Part shown: positions 17,973 through 29,503 of the stretch, piece by piece
How the letters are laid out: each line of letters starts with the position of its first letter
How positions within the stretch are numbered: position 1 is the stretch's first letter
Assembly (NCBI RefSeq): GCF_003344765.1
Contig: NZ_QPMH01000011.1
Coordinates: 1 to 64,000 of the forward strand
Direction of reading: 5' to 3'
From: Ferruginivarius sediminum
GTDB taxonomy: Bacteria; Pseudomonadota; Alphaproteobacteria; Kiloniellales; Rhodovibrionaceae
DNA length: 64,000 bases
Program-made: the position numbers and the translations under genes
Notes under the pieces: generated by a model
Seen by the model: the letters and a program-made list of their open reading frames with translations, nothing else
The model's database searches: none
What the model was told of the DNA's origin: nothing

Positions 17973-19751
17973 ATGACGACCGAACAGATAATGCTGTTCG
18001 CCATCCTGGCGACGGCCCTGCTGCTTTTCGCATGGGGGCGCTGGCGCTATGACGTGGTGGCCGTCGCGGCGCTGTTGGCCGCCGTGGTGCTTGGCATCGT
18101 CCCGATGCGCGAGGCTTTCCAGGGATTCGGCCACCCCGCCGTGATCACCGTCGTCGGCGTGCTGATTCTTTCGCGCAGCCTGCGCAACTCTGGCCTGATC
18201 GAGTGGCTGACGCGGGTGCTGCGCCCCACGACGGGACGGCCAACCTCGCACATCATGGCGCTGTCCGGCCTGACGGCCGCGTGCTCGGCCTTCATGAACA
18301 ACGTCGGTGCCATGGCGCTGATCCTGCCGGTCGCGTTGCAGTCGTCGCACAGCAGCAAGCGGCCGGCCAGCATGATCCTGATGCCGCTGTCGTTCGCCTC
18401 GCTCCTGGGCGGGCTGATCACGCTGATCGGCACGCCGCCCAACATCATTATCGCCAGCTATCGCGGCGGCGAGACTGGTGAAGCCTTCGGCATGTTCGAT
18501 TTCAGCCCGGTGGGACTCGGCGTGGCCGCGGCCGGCGTGGCTTTCGTCTCGCTTCTCGGCTGGCGGCTTCTACCAACGGAGCGCCAGGGCGAGGTCGAGG
18601 GGAAATCGCTGTTCCAGCTTGAGGACTACATCACCGAGGTGCGCCTGCCCGAGGGGTCGAGCTATGTCGGCCGCCGGCTCGTGGAACTGGAAACGCTGGC
18701 GCAGGGCGACGTCGCGGTGGTGGCACTGGTGCGACGCAAGGACCGGATGCTGGCGCCATCCGGCTATCTGCGTCTGCAGGCGGGCGACATCCTGATCATC
18801 GAATCGGACACGGCCGCACTGCAGCGGCTGGCGAAGCAGGCCGGGCTGGACATGGTGGGGGAGGCCGAGCTGTCGGCCGAGAACCTGCGCAGCGAGCGCG
18901 TCGGCCTTGTCGAGGTGGTGGTGACCCCCGGCTCGCGCCTGGAAGGGCGAACCGCGCGCAGTCTGCGCCTGCACACGCGCTATGGGCTGAACCTGCTGGG
19001 TGTTGCCCGGCAGGGTCACCCCATCACGGAACGTCTGGGCCAAGTTCGCTTCCTCGCCGGCGACGTGCTGCTGCTGCAAGGCGAGCGCGACGCCATGCCG
19101 GAGGCATTCCAGGCGCTGGGCTGCCTGCCGCTTGCCGAACGCGAGCTGCCGCTGGGCCGGCGCGGGACCAGCGCGACGGCGCCGCTGATCTTCGCCGGCG
19201 CTATCGGACTGGTCGCCTTTGGCGTCCTGCCGCCGCACATTGCCTTCATTCTGGCCGTGCTGGTCCAGGTCCTCACGAACGCGATCTCGGTCCGCGAGAT
19301 CTACGACGCGGTGGAGTGGCCTATCGTCATCCTGCTTGGCGCCATGCTGCCGGTGGGACAGGCGCTGGAAGCGACGGGCGGCACGGCCGTGATCTCGGAT
19401 CCGATCCTCGGACTGGCGGGGTCGGTGCCGCCCTGGGGCATTCTGACGCTGTTGATGATGGTGACGATGCTGCTGTCGGACATCATGAACAACGCCGCCA
19501 CCGCCGTGTTGATGGCGCCCATCGGCGTGTCGATCGCGCAGGGCCTGGGCGTCAGCATCGATCCGTTCCTCATGGGCGTGGCGATTGCCTGCTCGTCCAC
19601 CTACCTCACCCCGATCGGGCACCAGTCCAATCTGCTGGTGATGGGGCCGGGCGGCTACAAGTTCGGCGACTACTGGCGCATGGGGCTGCCGCTGGACGCG
19701 TTGATCCTGATCGTCGCGGTGCCGCTGATATTGCAGGTCTGGCCGCTATAG
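17973..19751 (+). CDS. SLC13/DASS-type permease with two TrkA-C (RCK_C) domains
   Basis: A 592-aa inner-membrane transporter. About five helices precede residue 200, including the SAFMNNVGAMALILPVA and GTPPNIIIAS motifs of the SLC13/ArsB-NhaD superfamily. Two cytosolic TrkA-C domains span about residues 205-290 and 300-385. The second helix bundle repeats the family motif (DIMNNAATAVLMAPI). Such proteins carry sulfate, dicarboxylates or other anions; the substrate is unknown here. It is a single gene divergent from serC, ending about 100 bp before the ABC exporter operon. Confidence 0.9.
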   Translation: MTTEQIMLFAILATALLLFAWGRWRYDVVAVAALLAAVVLGIVPMREAFQGFGHPAVITVVGVLILSRSLRNSGLIEWLTRVLRPTTGRPTSHIMALSGLTAACSAFMNNVGAMALILPVALQSSHSSKRPASMILMPLSFASLLGGLITLIGTPPNIIIASYRGGETGEAFGMFDFSPVGLGVAAAGVAFVSLLGWRLLPTERQGEVEGKSLFQLEDYITEVRLPEGSSYVGRRLVELETLAQGDVAVVALVRRKDRMLAPSGYLRLQAGDILIIESDTAALQRLAKQAGLDMVGEAELSAENLRSERVGLVEVVVTPGSRLEGRTARSLRLHTRYGLNLLGVARQGHPITERLGQVRFLAGDVLLLQGERDAMPEAFQALGCLPLAERELPLGRRGTSATAPLIFAGAIGLVAFGVLPPHIAFILAVLVQVLTNAISVREIYDAVEWPIVILLGAMLPVGQALEATGGTAVISDPILGLAGSVPPWGILTLLMMVTMLLSDIMNNAATAVLMAPIGVSIAQGLGVSIDPFLMGVAIACSSTYLTPIGHQSNLLVMGPGGYKFGDYWRMGLPLDALILIVAVPLILQVWPL

Positions 19752-19848
19752 CGCCGCCGGCATCGCCGCGTTGCGCGCCCTGGCATTGCCATATCCGCCG
19801 CCCGCGCCTTATTGAGGGCAGAGTTTGTTCCAAGGAACGGTCAGGCGA

Positions 19849-20861
19849 ATGAAGTCCCCCCGCTTTCTTATCGCCGTTCTTGTTCTGGCCGCCATGGGCG
19901 CCGGCGGCTACTGGGCCTATTCCACCTACGCGGCCCAGAAGGACGACGGCGTTCTGACGCTCTACGGCAACGTGGATATCCGGCAGGTGGACCTGGCCTT
20001 CAACGCCGAGGGCAAGATCACCGAGGTGCTGGTGGAAGAAGGCGACGACGTCGGTTCCGACCAGCTTCTGGCCCGCCTGGACAAGGAACTGTACAAGCAC
20101 GCCGTGGCGGCGGCCCGCGCCCGCGTGCAGCAAAGCGAAGCGCGCCTACGGGAGCTTGAGAACGGCACCCGCCCGGAAGAGATCGACCGCGCCCGCGCCG
20201 CCTTGCAGCAGGCCAAGGCGAGCGTCGAGGAGACGGAAGCCACGCTTGAGCGCCGCCGTCGACTCCTGGCGAGCAACAACGTCTCCGAGCAGGCATTCGA
20301 CGAGGCGAAGCGCGCGTACGAGGAGACCAAGGCCCTGCGGGACCAGCGCGAGGCCGAGCTGGCGCTGGCGCTTGAGGGGCCGCGCAGCGAAACCATCGCC
20401 GCGACGCGCGCCGAGCTGGACTTCAACCGCGCGACGCTGCGTTTCGCGCACGAACGGCTGGACAACACCGAGCTTCTGGCCCCGGCCGCCGGGACCATCC
20501 TGACGCGTATCCGCGAGCCCGGCGCGACGGTGGCCCCGACAACGTCGGTGCTGACCCTCGCCATCCGCGATCCGGTGCGGGTGCGCACCTATGTGGACGG
20601 CCCGAACCTCGGCAAGGTGGTGCCCGGCATGAAGGCAGAGGTCACGACCGACAGCTATCCGGACAAGGCCTACACCGGGCATATCGGCTACATCTCGCCG
20701 ACGGCGGAATTCACGCCGAAAAGCGTCGAGACGCCCGAGCTTCGCACCGACCTCGTCTATCGGGTCCGCGTGATCGTGGAGAACCCGGACGACGGCCTGC
20801 GCCAGGGCATGCCCGTCACCGTACGCCTGCCCGATACCGCCAAGCGCCAGGGGTCCGGGGG

Positions 20862-20865
<4 letters not shown>
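19849..20865 (+). CDS. HlyD/YbhG-like periplasmic adaptor (membrane fusion protein)
   Basis: A 338-aa adaptor with one N-terminal membrane anchor (residues 6-22), a biotinyl-lipoyl half motif (VDLAFNAEGKITEVLVEEGDDV), a long coiled-coil hairpin (about 85-200), the second lipoyl half and a beta-barrel. It joins an ABC exporter to an outer-membrane channel. The ATG at 19849 is supported by AAGGAACGG upstream. It is the first gene of a four-gene operon; its stop overlaps the next start (ATGA). It matches the E. coli YbhG/YhiI type. Confidence 0.92.
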
Positions 20866-22588
<1,723 letters not shown>

Positions 22589-22592
<4 letters not shown>

Positions 22593-23719
22593 CCGGTGGC
22601 GCGGGCAGCCGGATACGCGGCCTGGTGCGCAAGGAGTTCCTGCAGGTGCGCCGCGACGCGTCCTCCTTCGCCATCGCCTTCGTACTGCCGGCGGTGCTGC
22701 TGTTCCTGTTTGGCTTCGGCGTCTCGCTGGACGCGCGCGAGGTGCCGGTGGCCGTCGTGGTCGAGGACCCCACGCCGGAAGCAAGCGACTTCGTCGCCTC
22801 GCTGATCAACTCCAAGTACTTCGTCCCCCGGATCATGCATGCCCGCCCGCCCGCGGAACGGGCGATGCTGGCGGGGGAAATCGACGCCATCGTGGTGCTG
22901 CGCGAAACCTTCGCTGGCGAGTTGAATGCCAGCGATATCCGGCCGGCGCCAATCCAGGCCATCGTCGACGGCACCAACGCCAACCGTGGGCGCGTGCTCC
23001 TGGGCTATCTGCGCGGCGCCTGGGCCAACTGGCTGGCGCAGCGCGGCCTGGAGGACCCGGCCCTCGCCCGTGCGACCATCGATGTGGAGCAGCGCGTCTG
23101 GTACAACCCCGCCGTCGACAGCCGCAATTTCATCGTCCCCGGCCTGGTGGCGATCATCATGACGTTGATCGGCGCCCTGCTGACCGCGCTCGTCGTCGCC
23201 CGCGAGTGGGAACGCGGCACGATGGAGGCGCTTTTCGCCACGCCGGTGCGTACCTCGGAAATCCTGCTGGGCAAGCTGATCCCCTATTTCACGCTCGGGA
23301 TGGGCGGCATGGCGCTGTCCGTGGCGATGGCCGTGTTCGTCTTCGAGGTGCCGCTGCGCGGGTCGTTGCTGGTACTGACCGCGGCGTCGGCGGTATTCAT
23401 GGTGACGGCGCTGGGCATGGGACTCGTCATCTCGTCCGTCACGCGCAACCAGTTCGTGGCGGCGCAGACGGCGATCCTGTTGACCATGCTGCCCGCCATC
23501 ATGCTCTCCGGCTTCATCTTCGACATCGAGGCGATGCCGGCGTGGGTGCAGGCGGTGACCTACATCGTCCCGGCGCGCTATTTCGTCGCGATCCTGCAGA
23601 CGCTGTTCCTGGCCGGGAACATCTGGCCGCTGATCTGGCCCAATCTGCTGGCCCTGGCACTCTTCGGGACGGGGCTGCTGCTCATCGCGGGCCGGCGCAC
23701 CCGCAAGAGCCTGGAGTAG
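22589..23719 (+). CDS. ABC-2 type permease (YbhS-like)
   Basis: A 376-aa inner-membrane subunit with one N-terminal helix (about 27-45), a periplasmic domain of roughly 140 residues, and five C-terminal helices ending RRTRKSLE. The REWERGTMEALFATPV coupling segment is typical of ABC-2 exporters. It starts with the ATG overlapping the upstream stop (ATGA) and pairs with the next gene as a heterodimeric channel. The substrate (cationic drug, lipid or other) is not evident. Confidence 0.93.
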
Positions 23720-23723
23720 GCGG

Positions 23724-24833
23724 ATGATCGCGCGACTGTTCGCCCTCGTCATCAAGGAGTTCCTGGCGATCTGGCGCGATCCGCGCAGCCGGGCGGTGCT
23801 GTTCGGCCCGCCGCTGATCCAGCTTTTCCTCTTCGCTTACGCCGCGACCTACGACATTGAGAACGCGCGCCTTGCCGTCCTGAACGAGGACCGCAGCCGG
23901 GAATCGCGCGAACTGGTGGCGCGTTTTACCGCCTCGCGCGGATTCGAGCCGGTAAGGCGCCTGACACACGTCCGCCAGATCGCGCCGACCATCGACCGCC
24001 AGGACGCCATGGCCGTGCTGCATATCGGTCCGACCTTCGCCGCCGACCTCAAGTCGGGCAACACCGCGCAGGTCCAGATCATCGTCGATGGCCGGCGATC
24101 CAATTCCGCCTTGGTGCTGCTTGGTTATGCCGGCGAGATCGTGACCGGTTACGCCAGCGACATGGCGGCGGAGAACGACCAGCCCGGCCCGCCGGCGGAA
24201 CTGGTGACGCGCGCTTGGTTCAACCCGCAGCTTGAGAGCCGCTGGTTCATCGTCCCCGGCCTTGTCGGGACGCTGACGCTGGTGGTCACGACGGTGGTGG
24301 CGGGGCTATCGGTCGCGCGCGAGCGGGAGCTGGGCACCTTCGATCAATTGCTCGTCACGCCGCTTCGCCCGCTGGAGATATTTGTCGGCAAGACCGTCCC
24401 GGCGCTGGCGATCGGCGTGATCGAGGGAGCCTTCATCGTGCTGGCCGCGATCTGGTGGTTCGAGGTGCCGCTTCGAGGCTCCCACCTCCTGCTGGCGCTG
24501 TCGCTGGTGCTGTTCCTGTTGTCGGCGACCGGGGTGGGGTTGATGATTTCCGCCTTCGCACGCACGCAGCAGCAGGCCATCGTGGGCAGCTTCCTGTTCC
24601 TGATGCCGGCGGTAATTCTCTCGGGCTTCGCGACGCCCGTCGATAACATGCCCGATTTCGTGCAGGCGCTCACCTACGCCAACCCGCTGCGCTACATGCT
24701 GGTGATCCTGCGCGGCCTGTTCTTGCAGGACCTGCCGGGCGATCTTGTCGTGCAGCAGCTCTGGCCGATGGCGATCATCGCCGTGGTGACGGGCGCGGTT
24801 GCCGTGTGGCTGTTCCGCCACCGGCTGGCGTAG
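23724..24833 (+). CDS. ABC-2 type permease (YbhR-like)
   Basis: A 369-aa permease with the same layout as its neighbour: N-terminal helix, periplasmic domain, then five helices, with the cytosolic RERELGTFDQLLVTPLRPLE segment. It starts 4 bp after the previous stop and ends the YbhGFSR-like operon. It probably forms the exporter pore with the preceding permease. The gene converges on a glycine-rich hypothetical gene only 9 bp away. Confidence 0.93.
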   Translation: MIARLFALVIKEFLAIWRDPRSRAVLFGPPLIQLFLFAYAATYDIENARLAVLNEDRSRESRELVARFTASRGFEPVRRLTHVRQIAPTIDRQDAMAVLHIGPTFAADLKSGNTAQVQIIVDGRRSNSALVLLGYAGEIVTGYASDMAAENDQPGPPAELVTRAWFNPQLESRWFIVPGLVGTLTLVVTTVVAGLSVARERELGTFDQLLVTPLRPLEIFVGKTVPALAIGVIEGAFIVLAAIWWFEVPLRGSHLLLALSLVLFLLSATGVGLMISAFARTQQQAIVGSFLFLMPAVILSGFATPVDNMPDFVQALTYANPLRYMLVILRGLFLQDLPGDLVVQQLWPMAIIAVVTGAVAVWLFRHRLA

Positions 24834-24842
24834 ACGGTTGCC

Positions 24843-25229
24843 CTAAAACCCGAACAGGCGCGCGAATACCCGATCCACAATCCGGGCGAACCACCAGCCG
24901 CGCTCGACATCGCCGCCGCCAAGGCCGCCGCGCCAGCCGAGGCCGCCGTTGCTTCCGCCACCTATAACGGTGCCGCCGCCACTGGCGCCCGTGGTGCCGC
25001 CGGCGCCGCCGCCACCGAACGAGCCACCGGAGGGGCCGCCGCCATAATCGCCCCCCGTGTCGCCGCCCACGACGACGCGGCCATGCGAGGCCAGGGCGTT
25101 GCGGCTTGAGGCGAGCAGCATAACCGTGGGCGGCACGGCCATGCCCATCTTGCCGCAAAGTTCGAGGAACTCCCGGCGACGCTCGTCGTGGTCCTGACAG
25201 GACTCGGGAACATTCGATATTTCGGACAT
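24843..25229 (-). CDS. small glycine-rich protein with RRxFLELCGKMG motif
   Basis: A 128-aa protein of unknown function. Residues 17-50 hold RRREFLELCGKMGMAVPPTVMLL in outline, an Arg-Arg-x-Phe-Leu pattern followed by a short hydrophobic run that resembles a twin-arginine-like or other small leader found in alphaproteobacterial small proteins. The middle (about 53-105) is almost only Gly, Ser and Thr, and the C-terminus is aromatic/basic (WWFARIVDRVFARLFGF). It could be a surface or secreted peptide precursor. It starts at the ATG at 25229 behind an AT-rich region with promoter potential. Confidence 0.6.
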   Translation of the reverse strand: MSEISNVPESCQDHDERRREFLELCGKMGMAVPPTVMLLASSRNALASHGRVVVGGDTGGDYGGGPSGGSFGGGGAGGTTGASGGGTVIGGGSNGGLGWRGGLGGGDVERGWWFARIVDRVFARLFGF

Positions 25230-25375
25230 CGGCGATGGCCTCGGTAATGCGGTGGATGTTTGTTAAAAAATATCGGCCAGTGCGATCCGATTGACCACCT
25301 ATCTTTCGGATTTACTCCTTTTGGTAAAAAATGCCCAGAGTCCGGTAAACCGAATATACCCGCTGGAGTTAGCGT

Positions 25376-25401
25376 AAAAAACCAGGTCGGTCCAAACCTG
25401 G
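25376..25401 (-). terminator. intrinsic terminator of the PilZ gene
   Basis: Read on the minus strand, a perfect 6-bp stem CCAGGT/ACCTGG with an 8-nt loop is followed directly by six T residues (25381-25376). It lies 12 bp after the PilZ gene stop, a textbook Rho-independent terminator layout. Confidence 0.75.
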
Positions 25402-25413
25402 CCGTCCCAGGCT

Positions 25414-25797
25414 TTAGTCAGGGGTGAGGTCGATCACCGGGCCGATGATCGCAGCGACCTCTTCGGGCGGTTCCGTGAATTTGATGCCAAGGCGCCCGCG
25501 CCCGCACCAGACCACCTTGGCAGGGAATTCGCCGATGCTGGGCAGCATAAGGATGGTGGCGACGTCGGGGTCGAGCTGGTCGGCGACGACCGCCTCCGCC
25601 TCGTTTGGGTATTCCGCGAATACCAGCTTGGCGCCGCCGGCCGAGATATTCGCGACCGTGACGGAAAGCGTACCCTCGTCACCCGCGCACCGCAGCGATG
25701 CGCCCCAAAGCACGCGCGTGCGCCTGTATGCGCGCCGGTCCCTGGCGTCGGCTTCGGACTGGCATGAATCGGAAAACTGGCCGCCGTCGTCGCGCAC
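25414..25797 (-). CDS. PilZ-domain protein, predicted c-di-GMP binder
   Basis: A 127-aa single-domain protein. The c-di-GMP-binding motifs are both visible: an Arg-rich RxxxR at residues 21-25 (DRRAYRRTR) and NxSxxG at 50-55 (NISAGG). It lacks other domains and membrane segments, so it probably acts as a small cytosolic adaptor in motility, surface attachment or polysaccharide control. The start is GTG at 25797; no ATG fits. An intrinsic terminator follows. Confidence 0.88.
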   Translation of the reverse strand: MRDDGGQFSDSCQSEADARDRRAYRRTRVLWGASLRCAGDEGTLSVTVANISAGGAKLVFAEYPNEAEAVVADQLDPDVATILMLPSIGEFPAKVVWCGRGRLGIKFTEPPEEVAAIIGPVIDLTPD

Positions 25798-25866
25798 CGC
25801 TCTGCACTCCCTGCTATATCCCGGCCAAGCGTACCTCTCCAGCGCGGCGAGAATGCGGGCGAAAGC

Positions 25867-26151
25867 ATGTCGAAATCCTTAACGTCGAAAGAGTTCGTCG
25901 TTCACGATTTCGAAACAGATGCTTGCCTAGAGATGCGCCCCATGAGCGAAGAACAGCCCCGCCGCCTCAGCGACAAGATCGCCGCCGCCCACGAACAGGC
26001 CTGCAACCAAGGCAAGGCCGACGTGGCGCGTTCCCTGCTGCACGCCCTGGAGCTGGAGCTTTCGGCCCACGGCGGCGCGCCAGAGAAGCGAACCATCGAC
26101 GAGGCGATCGAATCCGCCTTCACCCGCCAGCGGCTGCTCGACACCACCTGA
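25867..26151 (+). CDS. small conserved hypothetical protein
   Basis: A 94-aa acidic, helical protein. The core (SDKIAAAHEQACNQGKADVARSLL in outline) resembles a short protein I recall from other Rhodospirillales genomes, with no known function. Three in-frame starts are possible (25867, 25933, 25942); the third begins MSEEQPRRLSDK and looks closest to relatives, while the first is the longest. It is divergent from the PilZ gene. Confidence 0.6.
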   Translation: MSKSLTSKEFVVHDFETDACLEMRPMSEEQPRRLSDKIAAAHEQACNQGKADVARSLLHALELELSAHGGAPEKRTIDEAIESAFTRQRLLDTT

Positions 26152-26292
26152 ACAGCCCCCTGCCCGTCCACGCCCCCTGGCCGCGAAATCCGGCCCGGCA
26201 ACGTTCCTGCCCTGTTCGGGCTTGGCGAACGCGGCTGCGTGCGCCAAAGTCAAGGATCGGGTGTTGCCCGCACGGAAGGGAGCATTGAGGCG

Positions 26293-26997
26293 ATGGTTCA
26301 GGATCCACGCACCGAACGCCTGCTGGGAGACATCGAGTTGGTGCGAAGCCGCGGCGACCCGGCACGCGGACGCCTGTGCGTGATGTCGCTGGTGGCCGTG
26401 CTGGCCGGAGAAGTCCACAGCGACCGGCCGGCCAGTGCCTCGCCGTTGATCGCGGCCTTCGCCCGGCCGGTCAACGATGCCATGGACCGCGCCACGCGCC
26501 AGCGCCTGATCCCCTTCGCCCCGCGTATCCTGGGCACCGTCGCCGGCGACGACGCCTTGCGGCGGGAGATCGTACAGGCCGAATTGATGCACACGCTTCT
26601 GCCGGCAATCGTCACGGACCTGCAGGCGGGCGCCCACGATCACGCCCAGAGGCGCGCCGCGGAGCTGACGGCGATGCTGGCCGGGGAACTGGCGGCAACG
26701 CCCGTGGACCGGCAGCCCGCGCTGGCGCAGGACGCGGGGTGGGACCACGCCGCGCTGATCGGTCCACTGCGCGTCGCGATCACGGCTTATCGCGATTGCG
26801 CGGGCGTGCAACAGGCCGAGGCCGTCGCGCGCCTGTTGATCGCGGCCGTGTCGTGCCTGGCGCGGCCAACGCGCCGGGCCTGGTACTGGGATCGGGCCAT
26901 CGGCCTGCTGGACCGGCTGTGCGAGGTCGGCCGCGAGGCCGCCGTCCCCGCCGGCCGCGAGGATGTGGAAAGCAATAGGAGGAATGTCACGGCATGA
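26293..26997 (+). CDS. hypothetical protein, helical, 234 aa
   Basis: Not recognised. The product is rich in Ala, Arg and Leu, predicted almost all-helical, with no signal peptide or membrane span. Leu-rich patches recur (LIAAFARPVNDAMDRA, ELMHTLLPAIVTDL). The ATG at 26293 follows GAGG at a good distance. Its stop overlaps the start of the next gene (ATGA), so the two are probably a functional pair. Confidence 0.55.
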   Translation: MVQDPRTERLLGDIELVRSRGDPARGRLCVMSLVAVLAGEVHSDRPASASPLIAAFARPVNDAMDRATRQRLIPFAPRILGTVAGDDALRREIVQAELMHTLLPAIVTDLQAGAHDHAQRRAAELTAMLAGELAATPVDRQPALAQDAGWDHAALIGPLRVAITAYRDCAGVQQAEAVARLLIAAVSCLARPTRRAWYWDRAIGLLDRLCEVGREAAVPAGREDVESNRRNVTA

Positions 26998-27353
26998 CGC
27001 TTCGTCTGCCTGTCACCGCCGCACCGGGTGCGGCGACGATGTCGAGCTTCCGCCGGGAGGAGGTGCCAGCCCCGAATGTGCGCGACACCCGGCGCTTGCG
27101 CGGCTCGGCAAAGCACACGGTCTTCGTCGGCACCACGCGCCGCCCGTTGCAGGAAGAGGCCCTGATGGCGCCCGAGAAGTCCTGGTGCGAAGGCCATTGC
27201 AAGGGCTACTGGACGATCGTCTACGGCCCCGAAACACGTAGCCAGGGCCGGTCGATGTCCTTCGGCTTCTCCGACCGCGAGGATGCCGAGGCCTTCCAGC
27301 GCTGGCGCCGCGAACGCCGCGACCATCACGCGGAGCCGGAGGACTTCGAGTAG
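26994..27353 (+). CDS. hypothetical protein with CEGHCKGYW motif
   Basis: A 119-aa, highly charged soluble protein of unknown family. A CxxxC motif (CEGHCKGYWTIVYGPE) sits in the middle, and the C-terminus is a charged helix (DREDAEAFQRWRRERRDHH). It overlaps the preceding hypothetical gene by 4 bp. The first 35 residues look less protein-like, so the real start could be an internal ATG at 27165. It converges on the LysE gene 14 bp downstream. Confidence 0.5.
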   Translation: MTLRLPVTAAPGAATMSSFRREEVPAPNVRDTRRLRGSAKHTVFVGTTRRPLQEEALMAPEKSWCEGHCKGYWTIVYGPETRSQGRSMSFGFSDREDAEAFQRWRRERRDHHAEPEDFE

Positions 27354-27367
27354 GCTGCCTCGGCCTA

Positions 27368-27970
27368 TCAATTGCTCAATAGAAGTCTGAACGCCAGGGC
27401 GCAGAGGACCAGCGATGCCGTGCGGTCGATGTAGGCTTTGGCTTTCATGTACCGCCGGCTGACCGCATAGCTGTTCATGACAAACGCGAGTGATGTATAA
27501 AAGATCAACTCGATAAGCAAATGGTTGAGAACCACAAACGAATTCTCAGCCATCGTGATATCCGGGGGAATGATAACCACCAAGACACCGGCTGCGAACA
27601 ATATTGCTTTTGGGTTGAGAAAGTTGACGAGGAAACCTTGCCGGAACGCATGACGTTCCAGCTTGAAATGAGCCTTGATCGGCTCATTCGCCCCCATCCA
27701 CATCCGCCACGCAATGTATAGAAGATATCCGGCGCCAATGAATTTCGCTACGCCGTAGAACCATGGAACGGTTTCGAAAACGGCGTTGAGGCCGAGCAGC
27801 GCCATCATGGTCCAAATGGCTGCCATCAGGCCAAGTCCGCATCCGATGGCGATTCCCGGCCCGCGGCCGGCACTCAGTGTCGTCTGCATCGCAATCAGCA
27901 GCGCGGGCCCCGGGCTTGCAATCGCCGCCAGAAGAGTGATGTTGAACGCGATGAAATGTTCAACCTGCAT
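27368..27970 (-). CDS. LysE family amino acid exporter
   Basis: A 200-aa inner-membrane protein with about six helices. The N-terminal ASPGPALLIAMQTTLSAGRGPG motif and the FLNPKAILF motif are those of LysE/RhtB exporters, which expel amino acids or homoserine lactones. Length is typical. The gene is visibly less GC-rich than its neighbours and the preceding spacer is AT-rich, which suggests lateral gain. The substrate is unknown. Confidence 0.9.
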   Translation of the reverse strand: MQVEHFIAFNITLLAAIASPGPALLIAMQTTLSAGRGPGIAIGCGLGLMAAIWTMMALLGLNAVFETVPWFYGVAKFIGAGYLLYIAWRMWMGANEPIKAHFKLERHAFRQGFLVNFLNPKAILFAAGVLVVIIPPDITMAENSFVVLNHLLIELIFYTSLAFVMNSYAVSRRYMKAKAYIDRTASLVLCALAFRLLLSN

Positions 27971-28119
27971 GGTGGGCTGTTCTTGGTTGTCCTTGCACGG
28001 TCAGGCGCACGACCCCTTGCCATTGAATACTTCGGCAGACCGGGATCCTTGAAAAAATATATCTTCCTCTTTTTTTCTTTCCAGAAGAAACGTATTCCGC
28101 CACCGCTTCCGCTATGCGG

Positions 28120-29487
28120 CTATCCCTCCACCGCGTTCGGGAGAAGCATGGCGATCTCCGGAAACGCCAGAACGAGGGCCAACGCCAGGAGCTGCAACAG
28201 GACGAAGGGGACGATGCCGCGGTAGATGTGGCTCATCGCCACCGACCGCGGCGCCGCCCCTTTCATGTAGAACAGCGCGAAGCCGAAAGGCGGCGTCAGG
28301 AAGCTGGTCTGCAGGTTGATGGCGACCAGCACGGTGAACCAGTACACCACGTCGCCGCGCGCCACGTGCTCGCCGAAGTCGAGCAGCTCCACCACCGGCG
28401 CGAAGATCGGCAAGACGATCAGGGTGATCTCGATCCAGTCGAAGAAGAACCCCAGGACGAATACGATCCCCATCAAAACCAGCAGGATGCCCCAGGTACC
28501 CACGCCCACGGCGTTGATGAAGTCGATCACCATGTGCTCGCCGCCCAGTACGCGGAAGACGTAGGAGAACGCCGTCGCGCCAACGAAGATCAGGAACAGC
28601 ATGGCGGTGGTGAGCACCGTCTTCTCCACCACCTTGTCCAGCGTGCGCAGGTCCAGCCTGCGGTTCACGACAGCCAGCAGCGTCGCCCCGGCAGCGCCGA
28701 TGCCGCTGGCTTCGGTCGGCGTGGCGAAGCCGCCGACGATGGAGCCGAGCACCAATACGATCAGGAACACCGCCGGCAGGAAGCTGCGCGCCATCATGAC
28801 GATCAGCCCGCGCAGGTCTTGCGGCCCTTCCGAGGCTGGCATCGGCGGCGCCAACGCCGGCCGCAGCGTGGCGATCCCGGCGATGTAGGCGACATAGAAC
28901 ACCGACAGCATCAGGCCCGGCACCAGCGCGGCAACGAACAGCGTGCCGACCGAGATCGACAGCAGATCGCCCATCACCACCAGCATGATGGACGGCGGGA
29001 TCAGGATTCCCAGCGTGCCCGACGCGGCCACCGTGCCCGACGCCAGCGTCTGGGCGTAGCCGCGCTGCACCATCACCGGCAGGGCCAGAAGCGTCAGCAG
29101 CACGACCGACGCGCCGATGATACCCGTGGTCGCGGCGAAGATCGTGCCCATCAGCGCCACCGACAGCGCCAGTCCGCCGGGCACCCGGCGCATAAGCACC
29201 TGCAAGCAGCGCAGCAGATCCTTCGCGATGCCGCTGACCTCCAGCATCGCGCCCATGAAGATGAACATCGGCACGGCGACAAGGACCAGGTTCTCGACGA
29301 TGCCGCCGAAAATGCGGTTGGTGATCAGCGCGAACTGCATCGGCCGGAACTCGCCCACGCCGATACCGACAACCGCGAAGGCCAATCCCACGCCACCCAC
29401 GACGAAGGCGACCGGCAAGCCGGTGAAAAGCAGGCCGCCCAGCGCGACGAACATCAGCGCCGGCAGCAGATCGATCAGAGCCTCCAT
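28120..29487 (-). CDS. TRAP transporter large permease (DctM)
   Basis: A 455-aa inner-membrane protein with about 12 helices, the large subunit of a tripartite ATP-independent periplasmic transporter. The family segments GLPVAFVVGGVGLAFAV, GIIGASVVLLTLLALPVM and TPPFGFALFYMKG are visible. It follows the DctQ-like subunit gene by 16 bp. No DctP-type binding protein is encoded in the window, so substrate specificity is unresolved; the upstream DgcN gene hints at acidic amino acid derivatives. Confidence 0.93.
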   Translation of the reverse strand: MEALIDLLPALMFVALGGLLFTGLPVAFVVGGVGLAFAVVGIGVGEFRPMQFALITNRIFGGIVENLVLVAVPMFIFMGAMLEVSGIAKDLLRCLQVLMRRVPGGLALSVALMGTIFAATTGIIGASVVLLTLLALPVMVQRGYAQTLASGTVAASGTLGILIPPSIMLVVMGDLLSISVGTLFVAALVPGLMLSVFYVAYIAGIATLRPALAPPMPASEGPQDLRGLIVMMARSFLPAVFLIVLVLGSIVGGFATPTEASGIGAAGATLLAVVNRRLDLRTLDKVVEKTVLTTAMLFLIFVGATAFSYVFRVLGGEHMVIDFINAVGVGTWGILLVLMGIVFVLGFFFDWIEITLIVLPIFAPVVELLDFGEHVARGDVVYWFTVLVAINLQTSFLTPPFGFALFYMKGAAPRSVAMSHIYRGIVPFVLLQLLALALVLAFPEIAMLLPNAVEG

Positions 29488-29503
29488 GTCGCGCCCGTGC
29501 CCG

